Shown: positions 1 to 4,369 of the stretch, piece by piece
Layout: every line of letters starts with the position of its first letter
Position numbering within the stretch: position 1 is the first letter of the stretch
Source of the DNA: an uncultured Demequina sp.
GTDB lineage: Bacteria > Actinomycetota > Actinomycetes > Actinomycetales > Demequinaceae
Direction of reading: 5' to 3'
Assembly (NCBI GenBank): GCA_937925595.1
Contig: CALALQ010000442.1
Coordinates: 1-5,256 of the forward strand
Length of the DNA: 5,256 nt
Translations under genes and position numbers: made by a program
Notes under the pieces: generated by a model
Told to the model about the DNA's origin: nothing
Database searches by the model: none
What the model saw: the letters and a program-made list of their open reading frames with translations, nothing else

Positions 1-1556
1 ACATCCGCAACATCTCCGAGTTCGAGCGCGATTTCCCCGGTGCGAAGGTCGTCCTGCTCGAGCAGAACTACCGCTCGACGCAGAACATCCTGTCGGCCGC
101 CAACGCGGTCATCGGGAACAACTTCGACCGCAAAGACAAGAAGCTCTGGACGGCCGACGGCGACGGCGAGAAGATCGTCGGCTACACGGGGTACACCGCG
201 CACGACGAGGCGCAGTTCGTCACCGACGAGATCGAGGCGCTGCACCGCTCGGGCGTCGCGTACCGCGACATGGCCGTGTTCTACCGCACCAATGCGCAGA
301 CCCGTGCGCTGGAGGAGATCTTCGTCCGCTCCGCCGTGCCGTACCGGGTGGTCGGCGGCACGAAGTTCTACGAGCGGGCCGAGATCAAAGACGCCATGGC
401 GTACCTCATCGCCGTGGCGAACCCGCTCGACGAGCTCGCGCTCCGTCGCATCCTGAACACGCCCAAGCGCGGCATCGGCCCGGCGACGGAGACCGCGATC
501 GCGCAGTTCGCCGAACAGAACGAGCTCACCTTCCGGCAGGCCATGCGGTCGGCCGGCGAACTCGGCCTCGGCCCGAAGGTGACGAAGGCGATCACGGCGC
601 TCGCCGACCTGCTCGACGAGGCCGCGGCCATGCTCGTCCCGACGCAGGCCGCCATCGCGGCGGGCACGAACGAGGGTGCCGCGAAGGTGTCCGACGTGCT
701 CGTGTTCCTGATGGAGCGGTCGGGTCTCCTCGACACGCTCCGCAACAGCCGCGACCCGCAAGACGAGACCCGCGCCGAGAACGTCGAAGAGCTCGTGGCG
801 CAGACCCGCGACTTCGATCGTGAGAACCCGCAGGCGACACTCGTCGACTTCCTCACCCAGGTCTCGCTCGTCGCCGCGGCCGACGAACTCGACGACGCAT
901 CCGGCACCGTGTCGCTGATGACCCTGCACACCGCGAAGGGGCTCGAGTACGACGCCGTGTTCCTCACCGGGCTCGAGGAGGGGCTGCTTCCGCACCAGAT
1001 GTCGGCCTCCGAGCCCGGGGGTCCGGCGGAGGAGCGCCGGCTCTTCTACGTCGGCATCACCCGCGCGCGGAAGCGCCTGTTCATCTCGCTCGCGATGAGT
1101 CGTGCGCAGTTCGGCGAGGTAGCCGTCGCGATGCCGAGCCGCTATCTGCAGGAGATCCCCGAGGAGCTCATCGACTGGAAGCAGTCGCCCGGCATGGCCA
1201 CGAGCCGTGGCGGCACGCAACCGCGAGCGCTGAACGCCCGACGTGGCGGCGCGCCCGGGTCGGGCGGTGCCTGGGGCACGAGGAGCCGCGACCTCGAACG
1301 GTTCAGCGTGACCAAGGACCCGCTGGCGAAGACCGAATGGGCCAATCGGGTCGCACCCAATCGGGTCACGGGCAAGGTGCGCGACAACGGCGACCTCACG
1401 CTCGCGCCCGGCGACCGGATCCGGCACACCGACTTCGGTGAGGGCCGGGTGAACCAGGTGACCGGCGAGGGAGCGAAGCGCATCGCGCACGTGAACTTCG
1501 AACAGGCGGGGCCCAAGAAGCTGCTCATCAAGATCGCGCCGATCGAGAAACTGTGA
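1..1556 (+). CDS. pcrA: ATP-dependent DNA helicase PcrA/UvrD1, C-terminal part (5' truncated by the window)
   Basis: SF1A 3'-5' DNA helicase used in nucleotide excision repair, recombination control and clearing of stalled replication or transcription complexes. The frame is open from base 3, giving 517 residues; numbering below counts from there. Visible landmarks: the opening IRNI segment, which in the family directly follows motif III; motif IV, LEQNYRST (residues 20-27); motif V, SLMTLHTAKGLEYD (about 304-317); motif VI, EERRLFYVGITRAR (343-356), with the Arg residues that contact ATP. A Gly/Arg-rich linker follows. The protein ends in the small Tudor-like module with LAPGDRIRHTDFGEGRV and LLIKIAPIEKL, characteristic of PcrA and linked to RNA polymerase contact in this family. 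Walker A and the DEXQD motif II would lie upstream, so roughly 250-300 residues are missing. The stop overlaps the next gene by 4 nt. PcrA rather than RecB or Rep is favoured by the C-terminal module. Confidence 0.96.
   Translation, partial: IRNISEFERDFPGAKVVLLEQNYRSTQNILSAANAVIGNNFDRKDKKLWTADGDGEKIVGYTGYTAHDEAQFVTDEIEALHRSGVAYRDMAVFYRTNAQTRALEEIFVRSAVPYRVVGGTKFYERAEIKDAMAYLIAVANPLDELALRRILNTPKRGIGPATETAIAQFAEQNELTFRQAMRSAGELGLGPKVTKAITALADLLDEAAAMLVPTQAAIAAGTNEGAAKVSDVLVFLMERSGLLDTLRNSRDPQDETRAENVEELVAQTRDFDRENPQATLVDFLTQVSLVAAADELDDASGTVSLMTLHTAKGLEYDAVFLTGLEEGLLPHQMSASEPGGPAEERRLFYVGITRARKRLFISLAMSRAQFGEVAVAMPSRYLQEIPEELIDWKQSPGMATSRGGTQPRALNARRGGAPGSGGAWGTRSRDLERFSVTKDPLAKTEWANRVAPNRVTGKVRDNGDLTLAPGDRIRHTDFGEGRVNQVTGEGAKRIAHVNFEQAGPKKLLIKIAPIEKL
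1342..1367 (+). repeat. 11-bp direct repeat with a 15-bp period inside pcrA
   Basis: CCAATCGGGTC occurs at 1342-1352 and again at 1357-1367. The 15-bp period is exactly five codons, so the protein reads ANRVAPNRVT in the flexible linker before the Tudor-like module. This looks like an in-frame duplication of one five-residue unit. It keeps the frame, and the downstream module is intact. Confidence 0.7.
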
Positions 1557-2095
1557 CCTGGCCCACGCGCAGACGGCGCACTGTCTACGAGAACGCCTGG
1601 ATCCGGGTGACCGAGGACGACGTCGTGAAGCCCGACGGCCGCGACGGGATCTACGGTGTGGTCGAGGTGCAGCACACCGCCGTCTTCGTCGTCGCGATGA
1701 CCGACGCCGACGAGGTCCTGCTCGTCACCATCGACCGCCACACGGTCGGGCCGTCGATCGAGGTGCCCGCGGGCAGCACCGACGGCGAAGACCCGCTCGT
1801 CGCGGCCCGGCGCGAACTCCGCGAAGAGACGGGCTGCGACGCGACGGACTGGCGCGAGATCGGCCGCATGGACGCCCTCAACGGCATCAGCCGTGCACCC
1901 GAGGTCGTCTTCCTGGCCAGAGGCCTGACGCGCGGCGCGCACCCCGGCGACACCCAGACCGAAGAGGGCATCAGCGACGTGCGTGCGGTGCCCTGGGCCG
2001 AGACGGTTCGCATGATCGCCGCGGGCGGGATCCGAGACGGCGAGACCATCGCGGCGCTGATGTTCGCGGCCGTCGCCCTGGGGCGAGCCGGGTGA
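1553..2095 (+). CDS. Nudix hydrolase, ADP-ribose-pyrophosphatase-like
   Basis: A 180-residue cytoplasmic protein that should cleave a nucleoside diphosphate linked to another moiety (Nudix reaction, Mg2+ dependent). The Nudix box spans residues 74-95: Gly74, Glu79, then RELREETGC at 87-95, with Arg87, Glu88, Glu91 and Glu92 as the catalytic and metal-binding set. The first spacer is one residue shorter than the canonical GX5E. EVPAG just before the box and the YENAWIRVTEDDVVKPDG strand near the N terminus resemble ADP-ribose pyrophosphatases and related nucleotide-sugar hydrolases. I do not see the Pro about 15 residues after the box that marks classic ADP-ribose hydrolases, so the substrate is open. 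The GTG start lies inside the helicase stop (GTGA, 1553-1556), which suggests translational coupling. No strong Shine-Dalgarno precedes it. The stop is likewise part of a GTGA at 2092-2095. Confidence 0.9.
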   Translation: MTWPTRRRRTVYENAWIRVTEDDVVKPDGRDGIYGVVEVQHTAVFVVAMTDADEVLLVTIDRHTVGPSIEVPAGSTDGEDPLVAARRELREETGCDATDWREIGRMDALNGISRAPEVVFLARGLTRGAHPGDTQTEEGISDVRAVPWAETVRMIAAGGIRDGETIAALMFAAVALGRAG

Positions 2096-2146
2096 CCGGC
2101 GCTCCCGGTCGCCCGGCTGACCGGCGACCGTGGTGGCGCGACGTGC

Positions 2147-2671
2147 GTGCCCTCGACGTCGAGGTTGCGCGCGGCCGCGCCCGCGCGCTGGTCGGCCCTG
2201 CGCGACGCGGCGGTGTGGCGCACCATCGCGGAGCACGTGATCGCCGCGCTGGTCGCCGGCGCGCTCGCCATCGCGTTCGGGATCGGCCATCCGTACTGGG
2301 CCGTGGTGAGCGTCGCGGCGGTCATTCCTCCGGCGGGCGCCGCGCATTCGGTGTCGCGTGCCTGGCACCGGGTGTTCGGCACCGTGGCCGGCGTGATCGT
2401 CACCTGGCTGATCCTGCTGCCGGAGCCTGCGGTATGGGTGGTCGTCGCGCTGGTCGCGATCGCGCAGTTCGGGGCGGAGATCTTCGTCGGCCGGCACTAC
2501 GGCGTCGCGTTGGTGTTCGTCACGCCGCTCGCCCTGCTCGTGGCACATCTCGCACAGCCGATCCCGGTCGGGGTGCTGCTCGTCGATCGGGTCATCGAGA
2601 CCGCGCTCGGGTGCGCCGTCGCGATCCTGGCCGTGCTCGTCGCGCGCCGGTTCTCGCGTCGCACCGTCTGA
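2147..2671 (+). CDS. FUSC-type membrane protein, half-size (start uncertain)
   Basis: A 174-residue, strongly hydrophobic inner-membrane protein with about five or six membrane segments (roughly 31-47, 51-62, 76-91, 95-113, 118-136, 140-165). HPYWAVVSVAAVIPP (48-62), the R-x3-R-x2-GT-x2-G stretch (71-82) and DRVIETALGC (147-156) match the FUSC/YccC family of fusaric-acid-resistance or aromatic-acid efflux-like proteins. That family assignment is from recognition; transport itself is inference. Most actinobacterial relatives I know are about twice this length and carry an additional hydrophobic half, which is absent here. The GTG at 2147 is the only usual start in this frame after the Nudix stop, and a weak GGTGG lies 10 nt upstream. 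A second candidate start, GTG at 2092 in the +1-shifted frame, overlaps the Nudix stop exactly as the Nudix start overlaps pcrA. This raises the possibility of a frameshift near 2160-2165. It is likely cotranscribed with pcrA and the Nudix gene. Confidence 0.78.
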   Translation: MPSTSRLRAAAPARWSALRDAAVWRTIAEHVIAALVAGALAIAFGIGHPYWAVVSVAAVIPPAGAAHSVSRAWHRVFGTVAGVIVTWLILLPEPAVWVVVALVAIAQFGAEIFVGRHYGVALVFVTPLALLVAHLAQPIPVGVLLVDRVIETALGCAVAILAVLVARRFSRRTV

Positions 2672-2680
2672 GGCGGCGCG

Positions 2681-2698
2681 GGCCGGGCATAGCCGGCC
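2681..2698. terminator. GC-rich stem-loop between convergent genes
   Basis: GGCCGG at 2681-2686 pairs with CCGGCC at 2693-2698 around a 6-nt loop (GCATAG). It lies in the 35-nt gap between the stop codons of the FUSC-like gene (+) and the DUF72 gene (-), where a bidirectional terminator is expected. No T-tract follows on either strand, so if it terminates it is not a canonical intrinsic terminator. A 6-bp stem in DNA this GC-rich could also be chance. Confidence 0.4.
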
Positions 2699-2706
2699 GG
2701 TCGTGA

Positions 2707-3567
2707 TCAGTCGCCCAGTCGCTCGATGAGTGCCATCGCGTCGAAGGGGGCGCGGACCTTGGCGTCGTTGTCGAAGTAGACGTAGGCGTCGCGCCCGGCC
2801 GCGAGGTGGTCGCGCACCCAGGCCGCCCAGCGGTCGAGCGACTCGTCGTCGTACCCCGAGGCGTACAGCTCCTCCTCGCCGTGCAGGCGCGCGTACGCGA
2901 ACTCGGCCGTGGTCGCGGTGAGCCGAGGGTAGCGACCCGCGGTGTCCGCGACCACCGAGGCGATGCCGTGACGCGTGAGCAGGTCGGTCCACGCGTCCGT
3001 CTCGAAGCTCGGGTGCCGGACCTCGACAGCATGTCGCAGCGGGGCGGGGTCGTCGCGGTCGACCGCGAACCAGGACCGGCCCTCCATGCGCTCGTCGTGT
3101 CCGGCGGCGAGGGCCGCTGCCTGACCGCGCGTCCGGGGCAACGACGTGAGGAACGCATCGAGCAGCTCCTCGTCGAACGCGAGCGTCGGTGGCAGCTGCC
3201 ACAGCACGGGGCCCAGCCTGCCGTCGAGCGCGAGCACGCCGCTCGCGAAGAAGTTCGCCATCGGGGCGTCGATGTCGCGCAGCCGCTTGATATGGGTGAC
3301 GAACCGCGGCCCCTTCACCGCGAACACGAAGTGCTCGGGGACCGCGTCGCGCCACCGCTCCCAGCTCGACACACGCTGCAACGAGTAGAAGGAGCCGTTC
3401 ACCTCGATCGAGGTCAGTCGTTCCGACGCATACGCGAGCTCGTCCGCCTGGCGGAGTCCCTTCGGGTAGAACGCCTTCCGCCATCGCGGGTACACCCAGC
3501 CCGAGATGCCCACGAATGCCCGCGCCGAAGGCAACTCAGGGGAGGCGTGCGCCGCGGCATCCGTCAT
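2707..3567 (-). CDS. DUF72 (YecE-like) family protein
   Basis: A 286-residue soluble protein, the full usual length of the family. Conserved elements in order: FVGISGWVYPRWRKAFYP (18-35), SIEVNGSFYSLQ (53-64) with the VEVN-SFY-type signature, FAVKGPRFVTH (82-92), EVRHPSF (182-188), ARLHG (226-230) and VYFDND (263-268), which precedes the usual C-terminal helix. The family folds as a TIM-barrel-like domain and has no settled biochemical function. The clustered His, Glu, Asn, Tyr and Arg residues along the barrel suggest an active or binding site, but that is inference. The ATG at 3567 sits just upstream of the domain, and no later start would keep the first strand. No useful Shine-Dalgarno precedes it, whereas promoter-like elements lie within 35 nt (see the separate entry), so leaderless translation is possible. 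The gene converges on the FUSC-like gene and follows the secreted-protein gene by 143 nt on the same strand. Confidence 0.93.
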   Translation of the reverse strand: MTDAAAHASPELPSARAFVGISGWVYPRWRKAFYPKGLRQADELAYASERLTSIEVNGSFYSLQRVSSWERWRDAVPEHFVFAVKGPRFVTHIKRLRDIDAPMANFFASGVLALDGRLGPVLWQLPPTLAFDEELLDAFLTSLPRTRGQAAALAAGHDERMEGRSWFAVDRDDPAPLRHAVEVRHPSFETDAWTDLLTRHGIASVVADTAGRYPRLTATTAEFAYARLHGEEELYASGYDDESLDRWAAWVRDHLAAGRDAYVYFDNDAKVRAPFDAMALIERLGD

Positions 3568-3574
3568 GCTCGCC

Positions 3575-3601
3575 AGTCTCGCAGCGCCGCGACGCCGTCA
3601 A
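3575..3601 (-). promoter_or_regulatory. Candidate promoter of the DUF72 gene, possibly leaderless
   Basis: On the minus strand, TTGACG (3601-3596) is a near-consensus -35 box. GAGACT (3580-3575) keeps the A2 and T6 of an actinobacterial TANNNT -10 box. The spacer is 15 nt, which is short. Only 7 nt separate the -10-like hexamer from the ATG at 3567, which would place transcription initiation at or next to the start codon. The -10 match is weak. Confidence 0.4.
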
Positions 3602-3611
3602 CCAGGGGTTG

Positions 3612-3631
3612 CGGTCGCGCGAGCGCGACCG
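3612..3631. repeat. 20-bp palindrome upstream of the DUF72 gene
   Basis: The sequence CGGTCGCGCGAGCGCGACCG has two perfect 9-bp arms around a central GA. It lies 10 bp upstream of the candidate -35 box of the DUF72 gene and 80 bp beyond the stop of the secreted-protein gene, both on the minus strand. It could be an operator, or a factor-assisted terminator hairpin for the upstream gene. There is no T-run on either side. Confidence 0.6.
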
Positions 3632-3660
3632 GCGGCGCGCACGCATACTGCTCCCCGCAT

Positions 3661-3707
3661 GACGCGCGACGGATGCCTCCGGGTGACACGCGACGGATGT
3701 CTCGGGT
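3661..3707. repeat. Two-copy tandem repeat of a 24-bp unit
   Basis: Unit 1 is 3661-3684 and unit 2 is 3685-3707, directly adjacent. They share GCGACGGATG and CGGGT and differ by two substitutions and one missing C. The array ends 3 bp before the stop codon of the secreted-protein gene (minus strand), so it lies in that gene's 3' flank. The core GACGGATG also appears in the 14-bp repeats at 3552-3565 and 4214-4227. Confidence 0.75.
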
Positions 3708-3710
3708 AGC

Positions 3711-4154
3711 TCAGCTCGGGTCGCGGGTGCAGTGCAGGTAGACCGAGATCTCGTTCCCGTCCATCTCACTGCCGGCGAGGTTGGTGATGGTCACCCAGAG
3801 CACGCCCGACAGGCTCAGCCACTTCGTCGAAGGGCGGTACGTGGGTCCGACTGTCACGTTTCTCGCGGGCGTGCTCGGCGACCTCGAGGAGCGGATCTCG
3901 ATGCCCGGGTAGAGCAGGTATCCGTGCCCCCGGTTGAAATCCTGGTTCGAGAGGTACGGGCGGTCGGGAGGACACTCCTTCATCCCGAACCAGATCGTCT
4001 CGAGCGGCTTGAACGTGGCGCCGAATGCCCGAACGGGTTCGGATTCGGCGTCGATGGTCACCGAATCGCCGACGGGGTCGGTCACCGGAGCGGTCGAAAT
4101 GAACGGGAGCGTCGCGGCGAGGGACGCGGCCGCGAGCGTCATTGCAGTATGCAT
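3711..4154 (-). CDS. Predicted secreted protein of unknown function
   Basis: A 147-residue protein whose first 21-22 residues look like a Sec signal peptide, although they have no positive charge beyond His2: MHTAM, then [16 protein letters not shown], with likely cleavage near Ala22. The mature part, about 125 residues, has just two cysteines, Cys61 and Cys142, near the start and end of the domain, which suggests one disulfide. The stretch [21 protein letters not shown] (59-79) is its most distinctive segment. From memory, similar EC-P-x-x-x-PYL-x-NQ segments occur in actinobacterial secreted proteins without a known role, and I cannot confirm that here. The end ([24 protein letters not shown]) looks like beta strands. 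I chose ATG 4154 over the longer frame to 4319 because the upstream 55 residues are low-complexity, would bury the signal peptide and overlap the sucC leader, and because a promoter-like element sits directly before 4154. ATG 4142 is an alternative start. Confidence 0.78.
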   Translation of the reverse strand: MHTAMTLAAASLAATLPFISTAPVTDPVGDSVTIDAESEPVRAFGATFKPLETIWFGMKECPPDRPYLSNQDFNRGHGYLLYPGIEIRSSRSPSTPARNVTVGPTYRPSTKWLSLSGVLWVTITNLAGSEMDGNEISVYLHCTRDPS

Positions 4155-4161
4155 GGATACC

Positions 4162-4170
4162 ACGCTATCA
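4162..4170 (-). promoter_or_regulatory. Candidate extended -10 box for a leaderless transcript
   Basis: Read on the minus strand, TGATAGCGT (4170-4162) contains TAGCGT, which fits TANNNT, preceded by the TGN of an extended -10 element. Exactly 7 nt (GGTATCC) lie between it and the ATG at 4154. There is no Shine-Dalgarno and no room for a leader, so transcription would start at or beside the ATG. No convincing -35 is visible. This arrangement supports the start chosen for the secreted-protein gene. Confidence 0.5.
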
Positions 4171-4213
4171 GGCGGCCGGGGCGATCGGTGGTCGGGAAGG
4201 TGCGACGTCGACC

Positions 4214-4227
4214 CCGCGGCATCCGTC
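4214..4227. repeat. 14-bp repeat CCGCGGCATCCGTC (second copy at 3552-3565)
   Basis: The same 14 bases, in the same orientation, occur at 3552-3565 across the first codons of the DUF72 gene and here in the sucC/secreted-protein intergenic region. Shorter relatives (GACGGATG on the opposite strand) occur in the tandem repeat at 3661-3707. It may be a genome-wide over-represented word or a binding site; the window alone cannot decide. Confidence 0.5.
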
Positions 4228-4234
4228 GCCCTCG

Positions 4235-4264
4235 TTCGGAGGCCGCTCGCCGGGGGAGTACCAT
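4235..4264 (+). promoter_or_regulatory. Weak candidate sucC promoter
   Basis: TTCGGA (4235-4240) and TACCAT (4259-4264), separated by 18 nt, are the best -35/-10 pair I can find before sucC. TACCAT fits the TANNNT pattern; the -35 is poor. Transcription would begin near 4271, leaving about 100 nt of leader with the dyad at 4282-4303 just inside it. Confidence 0.3.
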
Positions 4265-4281
4265 GGCAGACGGCCCGCGCG

Positions 4282-4303
4282 GATATCTCGATATCGAGAG
4301 ATC
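4282..4303. promoter_or_regulatory. 22-bp imperfect palindrome in the sucC leader, candidate operator or RNA hairpin
   Basis: The core TCTCGATATCGAGA (4286-4299) is a perfect 14-bp palindrome. GAT at 4282-4284 pairs with ATC at 4301-4303 outside one A/G mismatch, giving 10 of 11 paired positions. GGCCCG (4272-4277) and CGGGCC (4309-4314) are complementary and enclose it, so the RNA could fold into a two-tier stem over 4272-4314. It is AT-richer than its surroundings. The size and symmetry suit a dimeric winged-helix regulator of MarR type, but that is inference. Confidence 0.55.
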
Positions 4304-4331
4304 GAGGCCGGGCCATCACCCACTTTCCCTG

Positions 4332-4346
4332 CGCGCGACCCGCGCG
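4332..4346 (+). other. Small GC hairpin just upstream of the sucC ribosome binding site
   Basis: CGCGCG (4332-4337) and CGCGCG (4341-4346) can pair around ACC. The hairpin ends 8 nt before the GGAAG ribosome binding site. It could modulate access to that site, but such CG-alternating words arise easily in this DNA. Confidence 0.25.
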
Positions 4347-4354
4347 GAACGATT

Positions 4355-4359
4355 GGAAG
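4355..4359 (+). promoter_or_regulatory. Ribosome binding site of sucC
   Basis: GGAAG lies 10 nt before the GTG at 4370. It is a little far but is the only purine-rich Shine-Dalgarno-like site here, and it supports the GTG as the start. The nearest in-frame alternative would remove the conserved DLYEYQ beginning. Confidence 0.6.
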
Positions 4360-4369
4360 CGACCTAAGC

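Noticed and set aside
2092..2706. A 204-residue open frame starting at the GTG that overlaps the Nudix stop
   Set aside because: Beyond about 2165 it is Arg/Gly-rich with no domain, while the other frame encodes clear membrane helices and FUSC motifs. Only its first 20-25 codons may be genuine, and that is reported as a finding.
1142..3484. A 780-residue open frame on the minus strand across pcrA, the Nudix gene, the FUSC gene and DUF72
   Set aside because: It is antisense to three well-supported genes and out of frame with the fourth; its product is Arg/Gly/Ala-rich low-complexity sequence with no domain. Such frames are expected at this GC content.
3661..3707. The tandem repeat as a possible CRISPR fragment
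   Set aside because: There are only two units, directly abutting with no spacer, and no cas gene is in the window.
2806..3741. A 311-residue plus-strand open frame opposite DUF72
   Set aside because: It is antisense to a full-length DUF72 gene, is Arg-rich and shows no family resemblance.
4155..4319. A 55-codon N-terminal extension of the secreted-protein gene
   Set aside because: It would bury the signal peptide, is low-complexity, runs through the sucC leader dyad, and is less consistent with the -10-like box just before 4154.
3732..4367. A 211-residue plus-strand open frame across the secreted-protein gene and the sucC leader
   Set aside because: It is antisense to the secreted-protein gene for two thirds of its length, is Arg/Gly-rich and has no recognisable domain.
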